From assembly GCF_002005205.3 (NCBI RefSeq), contig NZ_CP019702.2:2112001-2176000 (forward strand): a DNA stretch of 64,000 bases, written 5' to 3'. Position numbers and translations under genes: made by a program. Source of the DNA: Rhizobium rhizogenes. Its GTDB lineage: Bacteria > Pseudomonadota > Alphaproteobacteria > Rhizobiales > Rhizobiaceae. How positions within the stretch are numbered: the stretch's first letter is position 1; each line of letters starts with the position of its first letter. The notes below the pieces were generated by a model. It saw only the letters and a program-made list of their open reading frames with translations, ran no database searches and was not told where the DNA came from. Positions 27,328 to 34,525 of the stretch are shown one piece after another.

Positions 27328-27662
27328 GATGTCCTCCTTTCCTGTGGAGTGCGCAAAGCCGGAGCGCCACGCGTCCGCCCGGACGCCATGCGAGGGCGCT
27401 TCAACGTCTTGAATGACGGGCAACGCCAGAAACCGTATCCGGTGTCCCGGCCGATGCCGCCATGCATGTCGTGTAAAATCGCGAAACGGTCCTGTCGGTC
27501 AACGACATGCGCAGGACGGGCAGGGACGGCATGAAGCCTGGCGGCGATACGCCCTTTCATTACCGATGCCGGAGCGTGCGCCCTTTAAGGGGGATAGGCA
27601 AGTTAATTCCGTTGCAGGCGCCTGTGCGATGAAATTTGTGATCGCGGATATGACAGGCAACA

Positions 27663-27802
27663 AAAAAGGCCGGGGCAATATTGCACCGACCTTCCTCATA
27701 TCGCTCTCAACACCAGTGCCAGTACATCCGTGGTCAAAAGTCTGAAGCGACTAGAGCAACTGCGAACGACGATTTCATTCGCGCTCACCAGCAGTTGCCA
27801 TG
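27663..27802 (-). ncRNA. Candidate small RNA sharing its 3' end with the cspA transcript
   Basis: On the minus strand a promoter-like pair is present: TTGTTT (27836-27831), 16 bases, TTATAT (27814-27809). About 140 bases later lies an intrinsic terminator: a stem of AGGTCGG with CCGGCCT followed by seven Ts. Just before it stands an 18-base sequence (27735-27718) repeated exactly in the cspA 3' untranslated region. No open frame with a ribosome site is inside. Boundaries are estimates. Confidence 0.42.
27718..27735. repeat. 18-base repeat, copy A
   Basis: Exact copy of 28030-28047 (plus strand begins GCCAGTACATCCG). In both copies the repeat is followed, on the minus strand, by 25-30 unrelated bases and then a similar terminator stem. 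Confidence 0.85.
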
Positions 27803-27932
27803 ATGGTGATATAAGTGGGCATTGTGGCCAAAACAAGTCCGGCATCCCTGATAATGCTTCTGGTGTCGTGACTTTCCGCCTCACGCCCTGCATTGTTTCT
27901 TTGCCATCCGTGACGCTGGCCAGCGAAACGGC

Positions 27933-27957
27933 ATCGCCGCAAGGGGGCGATTTTTTT
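27933..27957 (+). terminator. Intrinsic terminator on the plus strand without an assigned gene
   Basis: Six-bp stem ATCGCC (27933-27938) with GGCGAT (27946-27951), 7-base loop, and an uninterrupted run of seven Ts. The only plus-strand material upstream is the intergenic region itself, so it may end an unrecognised short transcript. Confidence 0.55.
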
Positions 27958-27977
27958 GCAGGAGGGCTCAAAAGCCC

Positions 27978-28007
27978 AAAACAAAAGGCCGGGCTTTAAC
28001 CCGACCT
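27978..28007 (-). terminator. Intrinsic terminator of cspA
   Basis: On the minus strand an 8-bp stem (28007-28000 with 27993-27986, one wobble pair) is followed by TTTTGTTTT. It lies about 62 bases after the cspA stop codon. Confidence 0.8.
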
Positions 28008-28029
28008 CTCACAATCACTCGAACCTGCA

Positions 28030-28047
28030 GCCAGTACATCCGTGGTC
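28030..28047. repeat. 18-base repeat, copy B, in the cspA 3' untranslated region
   Basis: Identical to 27718-27735. It lies between the cspA stop and its terminator, so the cspA message ends with the same module as the putative small RNA. Confidence 0.85.
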
Positions 28048-28068
28048 TGCGGGGTCAAATGATGAATA

Positions 28069-28278
28069 TCAAGCTGCCTGAAGGTTGTCGGCAGAGCTTT
28101 TTCCAGACCGGCGGTCCTGAACGATCTCGTAGCTGATCTTCTGGCCGTCGTTCAGCGAACGCATGCCTGCGCGCTCGACAGCGGAAATGTGAACGAAAAC
28201 GTCCGTGCCGCCATTGTCAGGCTGAATGAAGCCGAAGCCCTTGGTGGCGTTGAACCATTTTACAGTACCAGTGTTCAT
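28069..28278 (-). CDS. cspA: Cold-shock protein
   Basis: 69 residues, one cold-shock domain. The RNA-binding motifs KGFGFIQP (RNP1) and DVFVHIS (RNP2) are intact. It acts as a single-stranded RNA/DNA chaperone. The start at 28278 ([10 protein letters not shown]) is the family start; longer frames upstream belong to the leader. A promoter at 28410-28437 implies a leader of about 125 bases, typical for temperature-regulated csp messages. Its 3' untranslated region shares a module with a neighbouring candidate small RNA. Confidence 0.95.
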   Translation of the reverse strand: MNTGTVKWFNATKGFGFIQPDNGGTDVFVHISAVERAGMRSLNDGQKISYEIVQDRRSGKSSADNLQAA

Positions 28279-28409
28279 AACGATTTTCTTTCCTGGAATC
28301 GTTGTGGTTCCCGCGATACCTTGCGGGATTGGATCGATTATTTGAGAGGAAATCCGACGGGGAACATGGTGTTCCGGAAACGACGTCACAAGCAATGGTC
28401 GATGGAATT

Positions 28410-28437
28410 AATATAGGCACAATTTTTGATTTTGCAA
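28410..28437 (-). promoter_or_regulatory. cspA promoter
   Basis: On the minus strand TTGCAA (28437-28432), a 16-base spacer, and TATATT (28415-28410), in an AT-rich block. Transcription from here would start near 28403. Confidence 0.6.
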
Positions 28438-28540
28438 TGATCGCTTCGGGAAAATGGGTATTCCACGCCTCTTGATCGGTTAAGCTTCTGTTTCTAATCC
28501 AGAATATAATTCCTGCACGAGGCTGCTGCGCAATCGGCGG

Positions 28541-28711
28541 TCAGCCGGCCCCGGGGGTCACATCCTTAGCGTCGTCGTCCGGCAGGCTGCCTGCGCCTGG
28601 CGTCTTGTCATGGTCGGTCAGAGAAGGTTTGGCGTGCGGGCCGGCGGGCGGGATATCACTTGCCTTGGAGGCTTTTTTGTCTTCCGTTTTCGGCTTCTGC
28701 GGCTGTGTCAT
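28541..28711 (-). CDS. Small disordered hydrophilic protein
   Basis: 56 residues, almost entirely Lys, Pro, Asp, Gly, Ala and Thr, with two copies of TPGAG and no hydrophobic segment, so it should be unfolded. AAGGAGAACGCC before the ATG at 28711 supports translation. I recall similar short Pro/Lys/Asp-rich proteins in Rhizobiaceae but know no function. Possibly a stress-related hydrophilic protein. Confidence 0.58.
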   Translation of the reverse strand: MTQPQKPKTEDKKASKASDIPPAGPHAKPSLTDHDKTPGAGSLPDDDAKDVTPGAG

Positions 28712-28792
28712 CGGCGTTCTCCTTTGGAAAGGAAAACGCGGGGAAGAGGGTGAGGTTCCGCAGCCGCGCAAGGCGGAAACGGCCTTGAAACG

Positions 28793-28912
28793 TCAGCGGC
28801 GGGACCGCGGTTTCTTTTCTTCCCGGTTCATGTCGCGCCCCACCCATTTGAAGAAAATGAACAGGCTGACGCCGATGATGATGAGCGGAACGAAGGATTC
28901 AAAACTGGACAT
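28793..28912 (-). CDS. Very small membrane protein (39 residues)
   Basis: The frame from 28912 encodes a short polar start, one span (VPLIIIGVSLFIFFKWVG) and a strongly basic tail (RDMNREEKKPRSRR) obeying the positive-inside rule. It lies 81 bases upstream of the small disordered protein on the same strand. The ribosome site (AGTGAATC) is weak, so confidence rests on the membrane-plus-basic-tail pattern. No family recognised. Confidence 0.5.
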   Translation of the reverse strand: MSSFESFVPLIIIGVSLFIFFKWVGRDMNREEKKPRSRR

Positions 28913-29002
28913 GATTCACTCTTTCTTCCCCCGGCCATCATCTTACCGGCATGGAAGAAACGCGTAATCTGCGGAATGTCGTCCGTTCTTTTTTGGCAAT
29001 TG

Positions 29003-29039
29003 CGGCGCGCGGCCCGGCGCTCGAAAGGGCCGCGCGCCG
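29003..29039 (-). terminator. Strong hairpin at the end of the Gfo/Idh-DUF993 operon
   Basis: Thirteen-bp almost pure GC stem (29003-29015 with 29027-29039) and 11-base loop, six bases after the stop codon of the last operon gene. The minus strand has no T-run right after it, so termination may be factor-assisted. Confidence 0.5.
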
Positions 29040-29045
29040 AAGATT

Positions 29046-30281
29046 CTAGAGCGGCAGTGATTTCACCGCTTCGGAGCCGCCCTCGCGGGCACTCTTCAAT
29101 GCCGCCACGCCACAGAGAACCGACATGGCGCCGGCGCGTGAACCCGCCCGCTGGCGCAGCCGGTCATTCGAGCCCGGTTTGAAGATCATGTCACGCATAC
29201 GGTTATCGCCACCGTAATGGCCGCCCGGCTCATGCGGCACCCAGATGCGCTCGACGCCGCCGCCGAAGCTTTTGACCAGCAGGATTTCATCGGCCGGCGG
29301 CTCCGTCCAGGGCTGCTTTTCATATTGGCGCATCTCGATGCGGCCCTTATGGCCGTTGAAGGCGATGTGATGACCCTCGATCGGCATATAGGTGTTGAGC
29401 GAATAGGATACCTGCACGCCGCTCGCATAACGGATCGAGGCGCTCATCGTATCGGGGATATCGATCTCTTCGCGGAAGACGCAGGCATCACGCATATAAC
29501 CGTCAATGCTCGAAGGATCTTCATAGAGCGCATCGAGGAAAGGATCGGCGCCGAGATCCATGAAATAATCGCACTCATCCTTGTGCGGACAGGTGCGACA
29601 GCGCGTTCCGCGGAACGGGCCGTTCTTGCCGTAATGCAGCAGCTGTCCGAACCCCTTCACTTCCACGGGATCGGAATCGAGATACCAGTTCAAGAGATCG
29701 AAATGGTGGGTGGCCTTGTGCACGAACAGGCTGCCGGAATGTTCGGTGAAGGCGTGCCAGCGGCGGAAATAATCCGCGCCGTGCTGGTTATCGAGATACC
29801 AGTGGAAATCGACTGACGTGACCGTGCCGATGGCCCCGTCGTCGATCAGTTCCTTGATCCGCGCGGCGGTGGGAGAGAAACGGTAATTGAAGGACACATC
29901 GACCCGGCGGCCGCTTTTGGCCTCCGCTGCACGAATACGATCGATCTTTTCCGGGGTGGTGGTCATGGGTTTTTCGCTGATGACATCGGCACCGCCCTCC
30001 AGCGCCCGGATGATGATGTCGTCATGGGTATCGTCAGGCGTGCAGACGATCACCAGTTCCGGTTTTTGCTCCAGCATCATCCGGTCGAAATCGTCATAAA
30101 GCGGTGCGTTCGATCCCATCATGGCGCGGGCGCGTTCGGCGCGCATCAGGTTCAGGTCGCAAATGCCGACCAGCTCGACATAATCGCTCCAGCCGGCCAG
30201 AAGTTCGCGGCCCCACATGGTGGTGCCGCGATTGCCGGTGCCGACCAGCGCATAGCGTTTGCGTTTCACCTTTTCAGGCAT
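29046..30281 (-). CDS. Gfo/Idh/MocA oxidoreductase with a cysteine cluster
   Basis: 411 residues. N-terminal Rossmann domain with VGTGNRGTT and the EKP motif (VISEKPMTTT), followed by the Gfo/Idh alpha/beta C-domain (NYRFSPTAARI, HKATHHFDLLNWYLD). An insert near residue 235 reads GTRCRTCPHKDEC, three cysteines spaced like a small metal site, not seen in the other Gfo/Idh proteins here. Last gene of a four-gene minus-strand operon controlled by the TetR operator at 33525. It probably oxidises or reduces a hydroxyl of the sugar imported by the divergent ABC system. Confidence 0.85.
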   Translation of the reverse strand: MPEKVKRKRYALVGTGNRGTTMWGRELLAGWSDYVELVGICDLNLMRAERARAMMGSNAPLYDDFDRMMLEQKPELVIVCTPDDTHDDIIIRALEGGADVISEKPMTTTPEKIDRIRAAEAKSGRRVDVSFNYRFSPTAARIKELIDDGAIGTVTSVDFHWYLDNQHGADYFRRWHAFTEHSGSLFVHKATHHFDLLNWYLDSDPVEVKGFGQLLHYGKNGPFRGTRCRTCPHKDECDYFMDLGADPFLDALYEDPSSIDGYMRDACVFREEIDIPDTMSASIRYASGVQVSYSLNTYMPIEGHHIAFNGHKGRIEMRQYEKQPWTEPPADEILLVKSFGGGVERIWVPHEPGGHYGGDNRMRDMIFKPGSNDRLRQRAGSRAGAMSVLCGVAALKSAREGGSEAVKSLPL

Positions 30282-30299
30282 CGTCTCTCTCCCGGATAA

Positions 30300-31121
30300 T
30301 CAACAAACAGTCTTGAAACGCTCGACCACGGTGGACAGGACCTCGTCCATTGGCCGTGCCTGCCAGCGATGCGAAAAGATTTCCACTTCCTGCGGGCCGT
30401 GGAAGCCGGCGGCCTCGATCATGGCGCGAAATGCCTTCAGGTCAATCACGCCGTCGCCCATCATGCCGCGATCATTGAGCGGATCGGTGGTCGGCACCAG
30501 CCAGTCGCAGATGTGATGGGCAAGGATTTGCCCGTTCCTGCCGGCCCGCGCCACCTGTTCCTCCAGTTCCGGGTCCCACCAGACGTGGTAAACGTCGATG
30601 GCAACGCCGGTGCCGGCCCCCAGCCGGTCGCAGAGATCAAGCGACTGTTTCAGTGTGTTGAAGCAGGCTCGCTCGGCGGCGTAAAAGGGGTGAAGCGGTT
30701 CGATGGCCAGCGGCACGCCGGCGTCCCGCGCATAGGGCAGAAGTTCGGCCATGCCGTCTTCCACCATCTGCCGCGCGCCTTTCAGATCGCGCGAACCGGC
30801 GGGCAGGCCACCGACAACAAGCACAAGGCAATCGGCCTTCATTGCTGCCGCTTCATCGACGGCGCGTTTATTATCCTCGATGGCGCGGCGACGGCCTTCC
30901 GCATCGGGGGCGGGGAAAAAGCCGCCCCGGCAATGGCCGCTGAGGCGCAGGCCGTTCTGTTCGACAATGCGGGCGGCTTCCGCGAGCCCGACGCCGTGCA
31001 CCTGTTCGCGCCAAGGCGAAATGGCGGTGATGCCATGGGCAAGGCAGGCATCAACGATGGCGCCAAAAGCACCGCCCTGGCGCACGGTGGCGAAATTGAT
31101 GGAAAGGCCCTCAAGGCTCAT
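30300..31121 (-). CDS. Sugar phosphate isomerase/epimerase (AP2/xylose-isomerase-like TIM barrel)
   Basis: 273 residues, PF01261 fold, with the metal-binding acidic and His residues in IEPLHPFY, DVYHVWWD, HICDW and QEVEIFSHRW. Members isomerise or epimerise sugars, or cleave 3-keto-glycosides when paired with Gfo/Idh dehydrogenases. It lies between a DUF993 gene and a Gfo/Idh gene, with gaps of 27 and 18 bases, clearly in one operon. Substrate not known. Confidence 0.83.
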   Translation of the reverse strand: MSLEGLSINFATVRQGGAFGAIVDACLAHGITAISPWREQVHGVGLAEAARIVEQNGLRLSGHCRGGFFPAPDAEGRRRAIEDNKRAVDEAAAMKADCLVLVVGGLPAGSRDLKGARQMVEDGMAELLPYARDAGVPLAIEPLHPFYAAERACFNTLKQSLDLCDRLGAGTGVAIDVYHVWWDPELEEQVARAGRNGQILAHHICDWLVPTTDPLNDRGMMGDGVIDLKAFRAMIEAAGFHGPQEVEIFSHRWQARPMDEVLSTVVERFKTVC

Positions 31122-31148
31122 ATCGATATCTCCCCTAGTTCTGCTGCC

Positions 31149-32312
31149 TCAGCCAATGCCCCGGACCGAAAGAAACGCCTTCATGCGGTGCGTTGCGAGA
31201 TCCGGTTCGGCGAGCACATTGGCCCTGTCCGCCAGCCGGAAAAGCTCGGCGAAATGCTGCGTGGAGCGGGTGCTTTCCTGCCCGCCGACCATGGTGAAAT
31301 GCTCCTGCAATCCGTTGAGATAGGCGAGGAACACCACGCCGGTCTTGTAGAAGCGCGTCGGGGCCTTGAAGATATGGCGCGACAGCGCCACCGTCGGCTC
31401 CAGAATATCGAAGAATTCATTGTCCGCGCCACGCTTCAGGCTGGCGAGAGCTTTGGAGGCAGCCGGCGCAATGGCGTCGAAAATGCCGAGCAGGGCGTCC
31501 GAATGCCCCTGTTCGTCACCGGCGATCAATTCGGCATAGTTGAAGTCGTCGCCGGTATACATGCGCACACCAGCCGGCAGGCGGCGGCGCATGACGATTT
31601 CCTTTTCCTTGGAAAGAAGCGAAATCTTGATGCCGTCGATCTTGTCGGCATTTTCCTCGATCATGGCAAGGCAGGTTTCCATGGCCTGCATGTGGTCACC
31701 GGAGCCCCAGTAACCCTCGAGTGCGGGATCGAACATTTCACCCAGCCAGTGGATCACCACTTTCTGCTCGGCGCGGGAAAGCACCCTGGCATAAGCCTTG
31801 AGATAATCATCCGGCGAGCGGGCAGCAGCGGCCAGCGCGCGGCTTGCCATAAGGATAACGCGCCCGCCTTCCCCCTGAACAAAATCAAGCTGTTCCAGAT
31901 AGGAGTCGATAATCTGGTTTAGATCATAACCGCCACTATCAAGATGGTCTGTGCCCACACCGCAGGCAATCAGCGCATCCTTGCGGCTGGCTGCTTCCCT
32001 CAGCGAACGGGAGATCAGTTCCTGCGCCTGCGGCCAGGCCAGCCCCATGCCGCGCTGCGCCGTGTCCATCGCCTCGGCGACACCGAGGCCAAGGTCCCAC
32101 AGGCGGTGACGGAAGCGCAGGGTCGCGTCCCAGTCGATGGCGGGCGTCAGCCACGGGTCATTATCGGCAAACGGATCGGCCACCACATGGGCGGCGGCGA
32201 AAGCGACGCGGTTGAAATCCGCAGCACTTCGTTTTTCAACCGCGACGGGCGTGCCGGACAATTTGTAGACCTCGATACTACGGTCGTCCTTCGGTAGCTT
32301 GAGTTCGCTCAC
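31149..32312 (-). CDS. DUF993 protein, distant dihydrodipicolinate-synthase-like lyase
   Basis: 387 residues. It fits what I recall of the DUF993 family, TIM-barrel proteins placed near the DHDPS/NAL lyases. A lysine in DKIDGIKISLL is at the place expected for the Schiff base, and VRMYTGDDFNY follows. If it is a class I aldolase or dehydratase it could cleave the keto-sugar acid made by its two Gfo/Idh neighbours. No member that I know has an assigned reaction, so this is the least understood enzyme of the operon. Confidence 0.72.
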   Translation of the reverse strand: MSELKLPKDDRSIEVYKLSGTPVAVEKRSAADFNRVAFAAAHVVADPFADNDPWLTPAIDWDATLRFRHRLWDLGLGVAEAMDTAQRGMGLAWPQAQELISRSLREAASRKDALIACGVGTDHLDSGGYDLNQIIDSYLEQLDFVQGEGGRVILMASRALAAAARSPDDYLKAYARVLSRAEQKVVIHWLGEMFDPALEGYWGSGDHMQAMETCLAMIEENADKIDGIKISLLSKEKEIVMRRRLPAGVRMYTGDDFNYAELIAGDEQGHSDALLGIFDAIAPAASKALASLKRGADNEFFDILEPTVALSRHIFKAPTRFYKTGVVFLAYLNGLQEHFTMVGGQESTRSTQHFAELFRLADRANVLAEPDLATHRMKAFLSVRGIG

Positions 32313-32322
32313 GTCAGCCTCC

Positions 32323-33465
32323 TCAAGAGATTGCGGGAACGTCGAGCCAGCGGCGTTCCTTCCACGATCTCAGTCCCAGTTCGGCAAGCTGCACGCCCTT
32401 CACGCCTTCCATCAGCCCGTAGGGCCATGGGTCATTGTCGACGAGATGGCGCACGAACATTTCCCATTGCGCCTTGAAGCCGTTGTCATAGACGACATTA
32501 TCAGGCACTTCCTGCCAGGTCTTGTAGAAATCGATGGTCTGCGGCTGGTCGGGGTTCCACACCGGTTTCGGGGTATTGGTGCGGTGCTGGGTGAAGCATT
32601 TGGTCAGGCCCGCCACCGCCGAACCATGGGTGCCATCCACCTGGAAGGTGACGAGATCGTCGCGGCGCACCCGCACCGCCCATGAGGAGTTGATGTGGGC
32701 AATGGCGCCGCCTTCCAGCTCGAAAGTGGCATAGGCCGCATCGTCGGCATCCGCCTTATAGGCTTTGCCCTGCTCATCGAAACGTTCCGGAATATGGGTG
32801 GCGCCGAGGCAGCTCACCGATTTCACCGGGCCGAACAGATTGTCGAGCACATAACGCCAGTGGCACAGCATATCGAGAATGATGCCGCCGCCATCCTTCA
32901 GGCGGTAGTTCCATGACGGGCGCTGCGCCGGCTGCCAGTCGCCCTCGAACACCCAGTACCCGAACTCGCCGCGCACCGAGAGGATTTTGCCGAAAAATCC
33001 GCTGTCGCGCAGCATGGCGAGCTTGCGCAGGCCGGGCAGGAACAGCTTGTCCTGCACCACGCCGTGCTTGATGCCGGCGCTTTCGGCGAGCCGGGCAATC
33101 GCCAGCGCCTCTTCCATCGTGTCGGAAATCGGCTTTTCGCAATAGACGTTCTTGCCAGCCTTGATGGCTTTCTCCAGCAGGCTGCCGCGCATCTGCGTCG
33201 TGCCGGCATCGAAGAACAGCGTATCGTCAGGGTTTGCAAGCGCCGCATCGATATCGGTCGTCCAGCGGGCGACATTATGCTTTTTCGCGATTTCCTCGAT
33301 CTTTGCGCCGTTGCGGCCGACCAGAATGGGGTCAAGCATGACCCTTTCGCCGTTCTTCAAAAGCACGCCGCCCTGATCGCGAATAGCGAGAACGGAGCGA
33401 ACGAGATGCTGGTTGTAACCCATGCGGCCGGTGATGCCGTGCATGATGACGCCGATACGTTTCAT
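32323..33465 (-). CDS. Gfo/Idh/MocA oxidoreductase
   Basis: 380 residues, first gene of the operon. N-terminus IGVIMHGITGRMGYNQ is a slightly unusual nucleotide loop; the EKP motif is in VYCEKPISDTMEEAL, and DGGGIILDMLCHWRYVLDNLF is the conserved catalytic helix region with a His. Start at 33465 with AGGAAATTC in front, 60 bases after an exact TAACCA-TT-TGGTTA palindrome. It probably carries out the first oxidation of the imported sugar. 10 bases separate it from the DUF993 gene. Confidence 0.86.
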   Translation of the reverse strand: MKRIGVIMHGITGRMGYNQHLVRSVLAIRDQGGVLLKNGERVMLDPILVGRNGAKIEEIAKKHNVARWTTDIDAALANPDDTLFFDAGTTQMRGSLLEKAIKAGKNVYCEKPISDTMEEALAIARLAESAGIKHGVVQDKLFLPGLRKLAMLRDSGFFGKILSVRGEFGYWVFEGDWQPAQRPSWNYRLKDGGGIILDMLCHWRYVLDNLFGPVKSVSCLGATHIPERFDEQGKAYKADADDAAYATFELEGGAIAHINSSWAVRVRRDDLVTFQVDGTHGSAVAGLTKCFTQHRTNTPKPVWNPDQPQTIDFYKTWQEVPDNVVYDNGFKAQWEMFVRHLVDNDPWPYGLMEGVKGVQLAELGLRSWKERRWLDVPAIS

Positions 33466-33524
33466 GAATTTCCTCCCAAGGCGGCCTTTTCCCGAAAGCC
33501 GCTTCCGTCAAACATGGCAATTTG

Positions 33525-33538
33525 TAACCATTTGGTTA
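33525..33538. promoter_or_regulatory. Operator palindrome of the Gfo/Idh-DUF993 operon
   Basis: TAACCA-TT-TGGTTA, perfectly symmetric. A near copy stands at 34451-34464 between the TetR gene and the ABC importer. The pair brackets the regulator, which is strong evidence that TetR binds both. Confidence 0.75.
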
Positions 33539-33562
33539 TTTGTGATCGTGAAGGATGCGATC

Positions 33563-33568
33563 TGTCAA
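33563..33568 (-). promoter_or_regulatory. -35 box for the Gfo/Idh-DUF993 operon
   Basis: TTGACA on the minus strand, 24 bases upstream of the operator. The -10 would fall at about 33540-33545, where only weak matches exist; the operator would then cover the transcription start. Confidence 0.45.
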
Positions 33569-33634
33569 GGTGTTTTTGGCGGACAGAATTCAAATTTCGA
33601 GAGAGGCCGACGTCCGCCTTCTTCACCGCGCCGC

Positions 33635-33675
33635 AAAAGAAAACGACGCGCTTCGCGGATGCGAAAGCGCGTCGT
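33635..33675 (-). terminator. Intrinsic terminator of the TetR gene
   Basis: An 11-bp perfect stem (33675-33665 with 33653-33643) followed on the minus strand by TTTCTTTT. It isolates the TetR transcript from the catabolic operon downstream on the same strand. Confidence 0.8.
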
Positions 33676-33709
33676 CGCTGTTGTTAAACGAGAATTCGGT
33701 TCTGCCGGC

Positions 33710-34408
33710 TCAGACTGGCCGCACTGCAGCAAGCAACGTGTCGACGATGTGCTGGCCCCATCTTTCCAGTTCGGCAGGGTCGGTCAGGTCGCGCTGGAAG
33801 ATCGTCGAGAGCGTGAACCGGTTCGAAAGATAGAAAGCGCCGAGTGAAGCGATGGTCAGATAGACGTCGATCGGATCGAGGCCGTCACGGAACTCGCCGG
33901 TGTCACGGCCGCGCCGCAGCACCTCTTCCAGCTCCGAAATGAAATTCGAATGCATGGCGGCAATCGTCGGGGATTGCCTGAGATAGCGGGCTTTATTGAG
34001 GTTTTCGGTGGCGAGGATGCTCAGGAATTCGGGGTGATCGAGGAAATAATGCCAGGTGAAAAGCGCAAGCTCCCGCAGCCCCTCCGATGGGGGCTTGCGG
34101 GTGAGGTCGAGCCGCCTTTCGGTGTGGCGAATATGGCGATAGGCATCTTCCAGAACCGCGAGATAAAGCGCATCCTTGTCGCCGAAATAATGGTAGATCA
34201 TCCGCTTGTTGGTGCCGGCGCGGCGGGCGACTACATCTATCCGTGCCCCCGCCAGCCCCTTGGCGGCCACCTCGCGGCGGGCGGCTTCAAGGATGGCGGC
34301 CCGGGTTCTCTCAGGGTTTCGCACCTGTGCGGTGGCGCGTTTGCGCTTGGGGGCAGGCGCTTTTTCCGAAGCCGGATCGAGTGGCTGGTTTTTTGTCGTT
34401 TCTTCCAT
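33710..34408 (-). CDS. TetR-family repressor
   Basis: 232 residues. A Lys/Pro-rich leader (1-35) precedes the TetR DNA-binding domain (about 40-90: RAAILEAARREVAAKGLAGARIDVVARRAGTNKRMIYHYFGDKDAL), then a helical ligand domain. The start at 34408 was chosen over the long frame to 34543, which crosses the importer promoter. It is divergent from the ABC importer, and two TAACCA palindromes flank it, at 33525 and 34451. It most likely represses importer, catabolic operon and itself until the sugar or a derivative binds. Confidence 0.88.
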   Translation of the reverse strand: MEETTKNQPLDPASEKAPAPKRKRATAQVRNPERTRAAILEAARREVAAKGLAGARIDVVARRAGTNKRMIYHYFGDKDALYLAVLEDAYRHIRHTERRLDLTRKPPSEGLRELALFTWHYFLDHPEFLSILATENLNKARYLRQSPTIAAMHSNFISELEEVLRRGRDTGEFRDGLDPIDVYLTIASLGAFYLSNRFTLSTIFQRDLTDPAELERWGQHIVDTLLAAVRPV

Positions 34409-34420
34409 TTCAGCACCCGC

Positions 34421-34464
34421 TTGACAATGTTTGCGATCAGTGTTCCCATGTAACCAATTAGTTA
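34421..34464 (+). promoter_or_regulatory. Importer promoter and second TetR operator
   Basis: A consensus TTGACA (34421-34426) with a weak -10 (TCCCAT, 34444-34449) is followed at once by TAACCAATTAGTTA (34451-34464). This palindrome differs from the one at 33525 by one base in an arm and shares its flanking GT on the left. Binding there would block transcription start. Confidence 0.62.
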
Positions 34465-34525
34465 TAAAACGGCAAGTGTCGTTTACGTTCATCATCAATT
34501 GGCAGTCAATAGGGAGGAGTTGCCA

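Larger units (their letters stand above)
27328..28068. other. 741-base intergenic region with small-RNA and terminator signals
   Basis: No credible protein gene was found. Short frames on both strands lack ribosome sites and conserved features. The left half (27328-27640) shows nothing clear. The right half holds a probable minus-strand small RNA (27663-27802), a plus-strand terminator (27933-27957), the cspA terminator (27978-28007) and two copies of an 18-base repeat. Confidence 0.6.

Noticed and set aside
27696..27971. 91-codon minus-strand frame in the cspA intergenic region
   Set aside because: No ribosome site, no domain, and it crosses the promoter-like boxes of the candidate small RNA.
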